64,000 nucleotides of DNA from positions 88,292 through 152,291 of the forward strand of contig SUYG01000032.1 of the NCBI GenBank assembly GCA_015060555.1. Direction: 5' to 3'. The notes beneath the pieces were generated by a model. The model was given only the letters and a program-made list of their open reading frames with translations, was not told the DNA's origin and did no database searches. The translations under genes were made by a program, and so were the position numbers. Numbering within the stretch: position 1 is the first letter of the stretch; each line of letters opens with the position of its first letter. Positions 33,846 through 43,027 of this stretch are shown here, piece by piece. This DNA comes from Physcousia sp015060555. Lineage in GTDB: Bacteria > Bacteroidota > Bacteroidia > Bacteroidales > Bacteroidaceae.

Positions 33846-36800
33846 ATGAAGCATTTTCGTTTAGTCGATAACCTGTTAGGGTGGCTGGCCTTCGCCATCG
33901 CAGCGTTCACCTATTGCGCTACGGTGGAGCCCACGGCCTCGTTCTGGGACTGCCCTGAGTTCATCACCACGGCTTACAAGCTGGAAGTGGGTCACCCGCC
34001 AGGGGCGCCCTTCTTCATGCTCACGGGCAACTTGTTCACACAGCTGACGAGCGACCCGGGGAAGGTGGCGCTGATGGTGAACATCATGAACGCGCTGCTG
34101 AGCGCGCTGTGTATCATGTTCCTCTACTGGACCATCTCGCACCTGGCCCGCAAGCTCATCTGCAAGGACGGCTGGGTGCAGACGCTGCCGCAGCTGATCA
34201 CCGTGGAAGCGGCGGCCATGACGGGCGCGCTGGCTTACTGCTGGAGCGACACCTTCTGGTACTCGGCTGTCGAGGGCGAGGTCTATGCCTACAGTTCGCT
34301 GTTCACCGCACTGGTGTTCTGGCTGATGCTGAAGTGGGAGGACAATGCCGACAAGCCGCACAGCGACCGCTGGCTCATCCTCATCGCTTACCTCACGGGC
34401 CTCAGCATAGGCGTTCACTTGCTGAATCTGCTGTGTCTGCCAGCGCTGGTGCTGATCTACTACTACAAGCGTTCGGAGAAGGCCACGCTGAAGGGCTCCA
34501 TCTACGCCCTCATCGGGAGCTTCGTGCTCGTGGCTGCTGTGCTCTACGGCATCGTGCCGGGCATCGTGAAGGTGGGCGGATGGTTTGAACTGCTGTTCGT
34601 GAACACCCTCAACCTGCCTTTCAACAGCGGCCTCATCGTTTACATCCTGCTGCTGGTGGGCGTGGTGCTGTGGGCCATTTACGAGACGATAAAGCAGGCT
34701 TCGCGACTGCGCATGAACATATCCTATCTGATTGCTGTCGCCATGCTGGGTATTCCCTTCTATGGCTACGGCTGGAGCAGCATCCTCATCGGACTGGTGG
34801 TGCTGGCCGTGCTCTACGGTCTGCTGCAGTGGCGCCGCGAGGGCAAGCCGGTGGTGTCGGCCCGCCTGATGAACACCTCGCTGCTGTGTATGCTGATGAT
34901 CATGATCGGCTACTCGTCGTATGCCGTCATCGTCATCCGCTCCACGGCCAACACGCCGATGGACCAGAACTCGCCGGAGGACATCTTCACACTGGGCACC
35001 TACCTCAGCCGCGATCAGTACGGCTCGCGCCCCCTGTTCTACGGCCAGGCTTATACATCGCAAGTGGCCCTGAAGACTGAGGGCGGCTACTGTGTGCCTG
35101 TCTCCAAGGAGGGCGCGCCCGTCTATCAGCGCAAGGAGAAAGCCAGCCCCGATGAACCCGACCGCTATGAGATCCAGCGCTACGACCTGGAGTATGTCTA
35201 TGCACAGAATATGCTCTTCCCACGTATGTACAGCGACCGCCACGCTCAGGCCTATGAGTCGTGGATGGGCGGCATACAGGGCTCACAGATTCCCTTCGAC
35301 CGCTGTGGCGAGCCCATCATGGTGAAGATGCCTACGCAGTTGGAGAACATCCGCTTCTTCCTCTCCTACCAGGTGAACTTCATGTACTGGCGCTACTTCA
35401 TGTGGAACTTCGCAGGCCGCCAGAATGACATCCAGGGCAATGGCGAACTGGAGCATGGCAACTGGCTCTCCGGCCTGCCTGCGCTGGACAACGCACGCCT
35501 GGGCAACCAGGAGCTGCTGCCCACGGAACTGAAGGAGAACAAGGGGCACAATGTCTTCTACTGTCTACCGCTGCTGCTGGGCCTGCTGGGGCTCATGTGG
35601 CAGGCCTGGAAAGACGGGCCCACACCCTCGGAACGCGGAGAGGGCATTGGCATCAAGCAGTTCTGGGTGGTCTTCTTCCTGTTCTTCATGACGGGTCTGG
35701 CCATCGTGGTCTATCTGAACCAGACGCCGATGCAGCCGCGTGAACGTGACTACGCCTATGCGGGCTCGTTCTACGCCTTTGCTATCTGGATTGGTCTGGG
35801 CGCTGCCGCCATCGCGGACTTGATCAATGAAAAGCTAAACATAAAGAATGGAAAAATGATTGGGGCGCTGGTGTCGCTGCTGGCACTGCTCGTGCCCGTG
35901 CAGATGGTGTCGCAGACGTGGGACGACCACGACCGCAGCGGGCGCTACACCTGCCGCGACTTCGGCCAGAACTACCTGATGACCCTGCCCGACGAGGGCT
36001 TCCCCATCATCTTCACCAACGGCGACAACGACACCTTCCCGCTGTGGTACAACCAGGAGACCGAGGGCGTGCGCACCGATGCCCGCGTCTGCAACCTCTC
36101 CTACCTGCAGACCGACTGGTACATCGACCAGATGAAGCGTCCGGCCTACGACTCGCCCAGCGTGCCTATCACCTGGAAACGTATTGACTATGTTGCCGGC
36201 ACGCGCGAGGGCATCCGCGTCAGCCCCGGCACACTGGAGCAGGCGCTGGAGTACTACAAGGACGACCCCGTCACGCGGCGTCAGCTGCTGGGCGAGAACC
36301 CCTATGAGCTCTCTACCATCATCGACAAGTGGATTCTCAACTCCAACCCCGACATGCAGATCTTCCCCACCGACAGCCTCGTCATCACCATCGACAAGGA
36401 GGCCGTCAAGCGCTCTGGTATGATGATTGCCGCCGACAGCATCCCCGATGTGATGCACATATCGCTGAAGGGCAAGCGCGCCGTGTATAAGAGCGAGATG
36501 ATGATCTACGAGATGCTGGCACGTTGCAACTGGGAACGTCCGCTGTATGTGGCGATGACCGTGGGCTCGGAGAACTACGGCAACCTGGGCAACAACTTCG
36601 TGCAGGAGGGTCTGGCCAACCGCATCACGCCCTTCAACACCAAAGCCAGCGGCCGCCGCGTGGATACAGAGAAGATGTACGACAATGTCATGAACCGCTT
36701 CAAGTTCGGCGGCATCGACAACCCCGACATCTATCTCGACGAGACGGTCAGCCGCATGTGCTACACCCATCGCCGCATCTTCTCGCAGCTGGCTGCCGAC

Positions 36801-37178
36801 CTGCTCAAAGAGGGCAAGAAGGACAAGGCGCTCGCTGTGGTGCAGCGCGCTGAGAAGGCCATCCCAGAGACAACCGTGCCCCACAACTATCAGGGCGGTT
36901 CCATAGAGTTGGCACGCGTATGGCTGGCCCTGGGCAAGAAAGCCGAAGCCGCACACATCGCCGACGCCGTTGCCAAGAACGCCTCGGAGTACTGCAACTG
37001 GTATGTCAACCTCGACGACCAGCGCCTGCGCATCTCGCAGGAGGAATGCCTCTTCTACCTCTATCAGCTCAACGATGCACTGCGCATCCTCGACGAGGCA
37101 GCACCCGAGAAGAGCAAGGACTATGATGTAGCACTGCGCAACTACAGCGACCAGTTGCAAAGCCGCACCAACTACTGA
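33846..37178 (+). CDS. DUF2723 membrane protein (GT-C-like) with TPR-like C-terminus
   Basis: A 1110-residue inner-membrane protein. The N-terminus carries the DUF2723 hallmark (TVEPTASFWDCPEFITTAYKLEVGHPPGAPF), with an acidic pair typical of GT-C glycosyltransferases such as protein O-mannosyltransferases. About 10-12 membrane helices reach residue ~680. A soluble part (about 690-1110) follows, ending in TPR-like helices (LKEGKKDKALAVVQRAEKAIP). A role in envelope glycan or protein glycosylation is likely but unproven. The NodB deacetylase gene follows after one base, which supports an envelope-glycan function. Confidence 0.85.
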   Translation: MKHFRLVDNLLGWLAFAIAAFTYCATVEPTASFWDCPEFITTAYKLEVGHPPGAPFFMLTGNLFTQLTSDPGKVALMVNIMNALLSALCIMFLYWTISHLARKLICKDGWVQTLPQLITVEAAAMTGALAYCWSDTFWYSAVEGEVYAYSSLFTALVFWLMLKWEDNADKPHSDRWLILIAYLTGLSIGVHLLNLLCLPALVLIYYYKRSEKATLKGSIYALIGSFVLVAAVLYGIVPGIVKVGGWFELLFVNTLNLPFNSGLIVYILLLVGVVLWAIYETIKQASRLRMNISYLIAVAMLGIPFYGYGWSSILIGLVVLAVLYGLLQWRREGKPVVSARLMNTSLLCMLMIMIGYSSYAVIVIRSTANTPMDQNSPEDIFTLGTYLSRDQYGSRPLFYGQAYTSQVALKTEGGYCVPVSKEGAPVYQRKEKASPDEPDRYEIQRYDLEYVYAQNMLFPRMYSDRHAQAYESWMGGIQGSQIPFDRCGEPIMVKMPTQLENIRFFLSYQVNFMYWRYFMWNFAGRQNDIQGNGELEHGNWLSGLPALDNARLGNQELLPTELKENKGHNVFYCLPLLLGLLGLMWQAWKDGPTPSERGEGIGIKQFWVVFFLFFMTGLAIVVYLNQTPMQPRERDYAYAGSFYAFAIWIGLGAAAIADLINEKLNIKNGKMIGALVSLLALLVPVQMVSQTWDDHDRSGRYTCRDFGQNYLMTLPDEGFPIIFTNGDNDTFPLWYNQETEGVRTDARVCNLSYLQTDWYIDQMKRPAYDSPSVPITWKRIDYVAGTREGIRVSPGTLEQALEYYKDDPVTRRQLLGENPYELSTIIDKWILNSNPDMQIFPTDSLVITIDKEAVKRSGMMIAADSIPDVMHISLKGKRAVYKSEMMIYEMLARCNWERPLYVAMTVGSENYGNLGNNFVQEGLANRITPFNTKASGRRVDTEKMYDNVMNRFKFGGIDNPDIYLDETVSRMCYTHRRIFSQLAADLLKEGKKDKALAVVQRAEKAIPETTVPHNYQGGSIELARVWLALGKKAEAAHIADAVAKNASEYCNWYVNLDDQRLRISQEECLFYLYQLNDALRILDEAAPEKSKDYDVALRNYSDQLQSRTNY

Positions 37179-37179
37179 C

Positions 37180-37860
37180 GTGATCATCGAACAACCTGCC
37201 CGCTTCCTGCGGTGGCTTTATCCCCATGCCGTGTGGCGCATGGACCCGTCGGCGAAGGCCGTTTACCTGACCTTCGACGACGGGCCCATCCCAGAGGCTA
37301 CGCCCTTCGTGCTGGACACACTGGCGCACTATGGCATCAAAGCCACCTTCTTTGTCGTGGGCGACAATGTTCGTAAATACCCTGAACTCTTCCACCGCAT
37401 CATCAACGAAGGCCACCGCATCGGCAACCACACCTACAACCACATCGGCGGCTTCCGATGGCTCAGCAGAAACTACTTGAGAAACACGAAGAAAGCGATG
37501 GAGCTGATGATTGATGAGCTAAGAGAGATGTATGCCGACATGAATCAACAGACAGCCATCATCCATCAACAATTCTCCACGCCCCTGTTCCGCCCTCCTC
37601 ACGGCTGGATGCGACCACTGCAGTATCAGGTCATCCGCAGGAAGGGCTATAAGATTATCATGTGGGATTTGGTGACGCGCGACTACAGCAAGCGCCTCAC
37701 AGCAGGCGAGGTGCTCGACAATGTGAAGTGCTATGCACGCAACGGTTCTATCATCACCTTCCACGATTCCCTGCGTAGCATCGACAAGCTGAAGGAAATT
37801 CTTCCCTTAGCGCTTGAGTGGCTCATTGCCCAGGGCTACGAATTCCGTGTTTTTGACTAA
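37180..37860 (+). CDS. NodB-type polysaccharide deacetylase
   Basis: A 226-residue carbohydrate esterase family 4-like enzyme removing N- or O-acetyl groups from glycans. Motif 1 TFDDGP (D33, D34), motif 2 NHTYNH with the two metal histidines, and motif 3 RPPHGWM are present. It starts with GTG one base after the DUF2723 stop, so translation is coupled. No signal peptide is visible. Its last 54 bp overlap the 3' end of the convergent winged-helix gene. Confidence 0.88.
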   Translation: MIIEQPARFLRWLYPHAVWRMDPSAKAVYLTFDDGPIPEATPFVLDTLAHYGIKATFFVVGDNVRKYPELFHRIINEGHRIGNHTYNHIGGFRWLSRNYLRNTKKAMELMIDELREMYADMNQQTAIIHQQFSTPLFRPPHGWMRPLQYQVIRRKGYKIIMWDLVTRDYSKRLTAGEVLDNVKCYARNGSIITFHDSLRSIDKLKEILPLALEWLIAQGYEFRVFD

Positions 37861-38547
37861 TTGGTAGGCTTCGCCCCGCTGACACACGATGTTCAGCCCT
37901 GCTGTCTCATGAAGAATGCCCTTGAGACGGCGGATGAGCGTGTAGAGAGTGGCCGAGGCATCGGGTTTCTTAGGCCACAGGCGGTCGCAGATGTCCTGCT
38001 GGCGCAGACGGTAGTCGGGTGCCTCCATGAAAAGCTCCATCAACTGCTGCTGCATCGGCGTAAAGCGGATGCTGCTGCCATTAGCCAGGAAACGGCGATG
38101 GTCTTCGTCATATTGCAGCAACCCGATTTGAATCCCAGCTATCACCTCTTTCTGCTGCCGGCGAATCCACCAGAGGCTTGCTGCCAGCCACAAGGCTGCC
38201 AAAGCGCCAAGCACACCTGATGCACGCTGATCTGAAAGCAGCCACAGGCGTCCCAGTGTAAGACCCGTGTTGGCTGTCAACTGCGCACGCCGCTGCTCAC
38301 CGTCCTCGCTCATGGCCAAGGAGAGATAGGCTGTGTCACGCACGGCCGCCATCGTAATCAAACTGCGATAGACGCGAATCGTGTCTGCGTCAATGCGGTC
38401 GGGCTCACACTGCTGCAGTGTCAGCGCCAAGGCATGATCCACATTCTGCTGTGCCAGACGTTCCGCCCGGTACAGGCTGTCGATGCCGGCCAGCAACGCT
38501 GCTGCCGCCAGTAGGAAGAAGACGCAAAAGGCATAGATCGGTTTCAT
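37807..38547 (-). CDS. Membrane-anchored winged-helix (OmpR/PhoB-type) regulator
   Basis: A 246-residue protein: an N-terminal membrane helix (FCVFFLLAAAALLAGIDSL), a periplasmic segment (about 25-105), a second helix (VLGALAALWLAASLWWI) and a cytoplasmic winged helix (about 145-235: SSIRFTPMQQQLMELFMEAPDYRLRQQDICDRLWPKK...LYTLIRRLKGIL). The layout resembles ToxR-like one-component regulators in reverse orientation; the target is unknown. It follows mutS by 12 bp and overlaps the convergent deacetylase gene tail to tail by 54 bp. Confidence 0.8.
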   Translation of the reverse strand: MKPIYAFCVFFLLAAAALLAGIDSLYRAERLAQQNVDHALALTLQQCEPDRIDADTIRVYRSLITMAAVRDTAYLSLAMSEDGEQRRAQLTANTGLTLGRLWLLSDQRASGVLGALAALWLAASLWWIRRQQKEVIAGIQIGLLQYDEDHRRFLANGSSIRFTPMQQQLMELFMEAPDYRLRQQDICDRLWPKKPDASATLYTLIRRLKGILHETAGLNIVCQRGEAYQLVKNTEFVALGNEPLKR

Positions 38548-38559
38548 AGGGCTGAGATA

Positions 38560-41172
38560 TTATTTTCCCGTTAAGATACGCTGGATGCTGTCGAGCTTGT
38601 TCAGGGCATCGATGGGGGTAAGGCTGTTGATGTCGAGACCGAGAATCTGGTCGCGAATCTGACTGAGCACAGGATCATCGAGTTGGAAAAAGCTGAGCTG
38701 CAAGTGGTCATGCTCAGGCATAGCACCTATCTTCGCACCCATGCCCAACCCCTCGCGGTCGGCGCTGGACTCCAACTGGTGCAGGATCATCTCAGCACGC
38801 TTGACGATGTCCTTGGGCATACCCGCGAGCTTGGCAACATGAATGCCGAAGCTATGCTCCGATCCACCTGGTTCCAACTTGCGCACGAAGAGGACTTTGC
38901 CACGCACCTCGCGCACACTGACATTGAAGTTCTTGATGCGCGCAAAGTGTTTCTCCATCTCGTTGAGCTCATGGTAGTGGGTGGCAAAGAGTGTGCGAGC
39001 GTGCCCACGCTGGTTCTCATGGATGAACTCCACGATGGCCCATGCAATGCTGATGCCATCGTAAGTCGAGGTGCCACGCCCCAGCTCGTCGAAGAGGATG
39101 AGGGAGCGCTCCGAGATGTTGTTGAGGATGTTGGCGGCCTCGCTCATCTCCACCATGAAGGTGCTCTCCCCTACAGATATATTATCGCTCGCGCCCACGC
39201 GCGTGAAAATCTTATCTACCCATCCGATGCGGGCGCTCTCGGCAGGAACGAAGCAGCCCATCTGAGCCAACAGCGTGATAAGGGCTGTCTGGCGCAGCAG
39301 CGCACTCTTACCAGCCATATTCGGGCCCGTGATGACGAGAATCTGTTGGGCTTGGGTGTCCAGACGGACATCGTTGGCGATATAGCGCTCGCCCACTGGC
39401 ATCTGGCATTCGATGACGGGGTGGCGGCCCTGACGGATGTCAATGTCGGTGCTGTCATCGACTACAGGGCGGATGTAGTTGTTCTCGGCCGCTGTCGTAG
39501 CGAAGGACAGAAGGCAGTCCAGCTGGGCTACCAGGTGGGCATCGCGCTGGATGTCGGGAGCGAAAACGGCAACATCGCTGACGAGCTCCGTAAAGAGGCG
39601 TGTTTCCAGAGCCAGGATCTTGTCCTCAGCGCCCAGTATCTTCTCTTCGTACTCCTTCAGCTCCTGGGTGATATAGCGCTCGGCATTCACGAGTGTCTGC
39701 TTGCGAATCCACTCAGCAGGCACACGATCCTTGTAGGTATTACGAACCTCCAGATAGTAGCCGAAAACATTGTTGTAGGCCACCTTCAGGCTCTGAATGC
39801 CTGTGGCCTCAGCCTCGCGCTGCTGCAACTGCAGCAGGTAGTCCTTGCCGCTGTAGGCGATGCTGCGCAACTCATCGAGCTCCGAGTTGACGCCCGCGGC
39901 TATCACATTGCCCTTCTGCACCTGCAGGGGCGGATCGGGCTGTACCTCGCGTGCAATGCGGTCGCGGATGCTGGCACAGAGGTTCAGCTGTTCGCCGATG
40001 CTGTGCAGCGTCGCATCATCAGCTGCTAAGCAAGCATTCTTGACAGGCTCTATAGCCTGCAGCGCCACGCGCAACTGCACAATATCGCGCGGAGAGACAC
40101 GCCCCACGGCCACCTTCGACGTGATGCGTTCCAAGTCGCCAATCTGATGCAACTGTTCGGCGATGAGTTCGCGGAATTCAGGATGGCGGAAGTAGAAATC
40201 GACGACATCAAGGCGGTGGTTGACCTGCACTGTGTCGCGCAGGGGGAAAAGCATCCAGCGATGCAGCAGACGGGCACCCATGGGCGTGACGGTGTGGTCG
40301 AGGACATCGAGCAGCGAGCGTCCGCCCTCGTTCAACGGTTGGATGAGTTCCAGGTTGCGCACAGTGAACTTATCCAGACGCACATAGCGTTCTTCTTCAA
40401 TACGGCTGATGCTGGTGATATGTTGCAGCTGTGTGTGCTGCGTCAGCTCCAAGTACTGCAGGATGGCACCAGCAGCGATGACACCGGCACGCAGGCCATC
40501 GATGCCGAAGCCCTTGAGGTTCTTGACCTCGAAGTGGCGCGTCAGCTTGTCGTTGGCTGTCTGGCTGGTGAATACCCAGTCGTCGAGTTCGAAGGTGACG
40601 AACTTCGTGCCGAAGCACCCTTCAAATAGGCCCTTACGACCACGCTCGTAGAGCACCTCCTTGGGAGCGAAATTGCCCATGAGCTTATCGACATACTCGG
40701 CCGTACCCTCGGCCACAAGCCATTCGCCCGTGGAGATGTCCAGGAAGCTCACGCCCACCAAGTCCTCCTTCATGAAGTGCACGGCAGCCAGGAAGTTGTT
40801 CTCGCGATAGTTGAGCACCGTGTCGGTCATCGCCACGCCCGGCGTCACAAGTTCTGTGATGCCACGCTTCACAAGCTTCTTTGTCAGCTTGGGGTCTTCC
40901 AGCTGGTCGCAGATGGCCACGCGCCGTCCGGCACGCACCAGCTTCGGGAGATAAGTGTCGAGGGCGTGATGGGGGAATCCAGCCATGGCCGTACTCTCGT
41001 TCTCCTTGCCGTTGTTGCGCTTGGTAAGTGTGATGCCCAGGATGTCAGCGGCCTCGACGGCATCCTGCGCGTAGGTCTCATAGAAGTCCCCGCACCTGAA
41101 GAGCAGAATGGCATCGGGATGCTTCGCCTTCAGGTCGAAGAACTGTTTCATCATCGGGGTAACTTCAGACAT
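38560..41172 (-). CDS. mutS: DNA mismatch repair protein MutS
   Basis: An 870-residue mismatch-recognition ATPase. The N-terminal mismatch-binding domain has the GDFYE motif (RCGDFYETY), then the connector and lever domains, Walker A GPNMAGKS, and Walker B DELGRGTSTYDG. Full length for MutS1. Its start is preceded by a gap full of GGGTTGA and TTTTCAC arrays. Confidence 0.97.
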   Translation of the reverse strand: MSEVTPMMKQFFDLKAKHPDAILLFRCGDFYETYAQDAVEAADILGITLTKRNNGKENESTAMAGFPHHALDTYLPKLVRAGRRVAICDQLEDPKLTKKLVKRGITELVTPGVAMTDTVLNYRENNFLAAVHFMKEDLVGVSFLDISTGEWLVAEGTAEYVDKLMGNFAPKEVLYERGRKGLFEGCFGTKFVTFELDDWVFTSQTANDKLTRHFEVKNLKGFGIDGLRAGVIAAGAILQYLELTQHTQLQHITSISRIEEERYVRLDKFTVRNLELIQPLNEGGRSLLDVLDHTVTPMGARLLHRWMLFPLRDTVQVNHRLDVVDFYFRHPEFRELIAEQLHQIGDLERITSKVAVGRVSPRDIVQLRVALQAIEPVKNACLAADDATLHSIGEQLNLCASIRDRIAREVQPDPPLQVQKGNVIAAGVNSELDELRSIAYSGKDYLLQLQQREAEATGIQSLKVAYNNVFGYYLEVRNTYKDRVPAEWIRKQTLVNAERYITQELKEYEEKILGAEDKILALETRLFTELVSDVAVFAPDIQRDAHLVAQLDCLLSFATTAAENNYIRPVVDDSTDIDIRQGRHPVIECQMPVGERYIANDVRLDTQAQQILVITGPNMAGKSALLRQTALITLLAQMGCFVPAESARIGWVDKIFTRVGASDNISVGESTFMVEMSEAANILNNISERSLILFDELGRGTSTYDGISIAWAIVEFIHENQRGHARTLFATHYHELNEMEKHFARIKNFNVSVREVRGKVLFVRKLEPGGSEHSFGIHVAKLAGMPKDIVKRAEMILHQLESSADREGLGMGAKIGAMPEHDHLQLSFFQLDDPVLSQIRDQILGLDINSLTPIDALNKLDSIQRILTGK

Positions 41173-41179
41173 GCCTGTT

Positions 41180-41332
41180 GGGGTTTAAGGGGTTAAAGCG
41201 CTGTCGCGCGGTTATTGGTTGAGGGTTAAGGGTTGAGGGGTTAAGGGTTGAGGGTTAAGGGTTGAGGGTTTAATGTATAATATATAATTGAATTTCATTT
41301 TTCACTTTTCATTCTTTCATTTTTCACTCTCA
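41180..41332. repeat. Heptamer arrays, GGGTTGA/GGGTTAA then TTTTCAC types
   Basis: 41219-41270 holds about seven alternating GGGTTGA and GGGTTAA units; 41296-41332 holds TTTTTCAC/TTTTCAT units. Together they fill the 171-bp gap between mutS and the DUF4294 gene; no promoter box is visible there. Confidence 0.88.
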
Positions 41333-41343
41333 TTCGTCATTCC

Positions 41344-41994
41344 TCAAAGCTGTCCCACTTCAATTTGTCTCACGATGCGCTCGATCATGGCATCCTCGCC
41401 ATTGGGGTCATATTCCTTCTTCAGACTGGCCTTGAAGGTCCAGGCGAAGATCTGGTAGAAGGTGGCGCGTGCCGGTCCGAGGAAAGCCTTGACAATCTCG
41501 AAGCTGGACTGATTGCACTCGCGATCCACCAGCTTGATGAGCAGCTTGCCTTGTGTGAAGGTGAGTTTCTTCATCTCGGGTGTGTATTCCTTCTTGATTT
41601 CGCGCTCGATTTTTTTGATGTGCTCATCCTTGGCCTGCTTCGTGGGCAGCGTCTCCAGTACCTCGTAGGTCTCGCAAAGCATCATGTTCACCTTCTTTGC
41701 CAGCGGCAGCACTCGCTTCACATTATTGACCATTCTATCGTACTTCCTGCGTTCTTTCTGGCTCTTGAAGACGAGTGGTTTGTACACGGGCAGCTCCGGC
41801 ATGAGGTAAGTCCAGATGGTGTCGCCGTGCAGCGGGTCGTAGTAGGGTTTTTTGTAGCGGTAGAACTGCAGATTGATGAGCGAAGGCATGTCGGCAGGAT
41901 CCCGAGGCATGAGCTCATCCTCGGAGAAGTCCTCCTGCGCCCATGTTGCGGTCGTCAGGAGCAGCATGATGAAGATTCCTGCATAACGTTTCAC
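41344..41994 (-). CDS. DUF4294 exported protein
   Basis: A 216-residue protein with a signal peptide (KRYAGIFIMLLLTTATWAQ) and the DUF4294 core (YDRMVNNVKRVLPLAKKVNMM ... FTQGKLLIKLVDRECNQSSFE). Function unknown; widespread in Bacteroidetes. The start is a GTG placed two bases after the upstream stop codon, so coupling to the lipoprotein gene is likely; an internal ATG nine codons later would leave too short a signal peptide. Confidence 0.82.
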   Translation of the reverse strand: MKRYAGIFIMLLLTTATWAQEDFSEDELMPRDPADMPSLINLQFYRYKKPYYDPLHGDTIWTYLMPELPVYKPLVFKSQKERRKYDRMVNNVKRVLPLAKKVNMMLCETYEVLETLPTKQAKDEHIKKIEREIKKEYTPEMKKLTFTQGKLLIKLVDRECNQSSFEIVKAFLGPARATFYQIFAWTFKASLKKEYDPNGEDAMIERIVRQIEVGQL

Positions 41995-41996
41995 CG

Positions 41997-42974
41997 TCAC
42001 TCTTTTTTGGTGAGTTTGTCGATGTGTGGAGCGATGTCTTTCTCCCAGTCGCGACCCAGCGCCACCACTTTCTGCAGTGTGTCGGTGAGCACGAAGAAGG
42101 GAATCTCCGAGATGCCCAGCTGCTTCACGACGGGAGTGTCCCACGACAGACGGTAGCAGCGGGAGGTCCAGGTCACGGAGTCATAGCGACATGTGAAAAA
42201 GTACTTCTCAGGTTCGGTGTCGAGGCTGATGCTCACGGGGCGCAGCCGATGTGCTTTGTCGGCATTCTCGTTGTCGCGCAGCTTGCGGCGGATATGGAGG
42301 AAGGCATCCTGGCTGTCGCGCTTCCAGTTGGCCCAGAAGATCCACAGCGTGGGTTGCCCGCCCTTGATGAAGACGGTGTCGGTGCTGGCGCCGAGGCCAT
42401 CGGGCGGCAATGTGATATTGGGCACACGCTGGCCGGCGGACAACCGCGAGAGGCCGTTCTTGCGCTGCGTCAGCAGCGACTGGAAATGGGGACTGAGGCG
42501 GCTGGCGGGGTTCTCGTGGATGAAGGCCTCCATCGCCGCATTGATTTGTGCGGGCGTGTCGTCGGCGTGTTCCAGACGGAAGCGTGTGAGGGCCTCGTTG
42601 TCATCGGTGCCTTCCACGCGCGTGGCTCGCAGCTGCTCGGCATCGCCCTCCATCGTGACGACCTCGCCAGGAGCGCCGAACACCACCTGTTCACTCAGGT
42701 TGGGGAAGATAACGAAGAAGGTGGCCTCGCGATCCAGAGGGATCTGCCAGTCGAACTCACCGTCGGACACATGGATGGTGTCCACGCGGTCCATGCCGCC
42801 ATCGGTGCTATAGATGTAGAATTCCGCCTGCCGGAGATGACGGAAGTCACCCCGCAGACGGAATATACCACTGTCGCGACAGCCTGACAGGAGGATGGAG
42901 AGATTAAAGAGGACGACGGCAGAGAAAGCCCACACCAGGCAGCGTAGTGCTAACTCGTGTACCGCGAATCTCAT
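41997..42974 (-). CDS. DUF4369/thioredoxin-like lipoprotein without redox cysteines
   Basis: A 325-residue lipoprotein (lipobox LLSGC, C32). An N-terminal DUF4369-like beta domain (FRLRGDFRHLRQAEFYIYSTDGG) precedes a thioredoxin-like domain (about 185-320). The usual WCxxC is WANWKRDS here, so the redox cysteines are missing and the fold is probably used for binding or structure. The start MRFAVHELALRC was chosen to fit the signal peptide; an ATG 15 codons upstream is less likely. Confidence 0.78.
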   Translation of the reverse strand: MRFAVHELALRCLVWAFSAVVLFNLSILLSGCRDSGIFRLRGDFRHLRQAEFYIYSTDGGMDRVDTIHVSDGEFDWQIPLDREATFFVIFPNLSEQVVFGAPGEVVTMEGDAEQLRATRVEGTDDNEALTRFRLEHADDTPAQINAAMEAFIHENPASRLSPHFQSLLTQRKNGLSRLSAGQRVPNITLPPDGLGASTDTVFIKGGQPTLWIFWANWKRDSQDAFLHIRRKLRDNENADKAHRLRPVSISLDTEPEKYFFTCRYDSVTWTSRCYRLSWDTPVVKQLGISEIPFFVLTDTLQKVVALGRDWEKDIAPHIDKLTKKE

Positions 42975-43027
42975 ATGAAAGGATGAACCATTCAATCTCA
43001 AAGTCCTGCAAGCGTTCAACGATTCTG

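Noticed and set aside
33876..35243. 455-codon open frame antisense to the DUF2723 gene
   Set aside because: His/Gln-rich shadow typical of reverse frames of this codon usage; no promoter.
38683..40029. 448-codon open frame antisense to mutS
   Set aside because: Shadow of mutS codon usage; no motif or start context.
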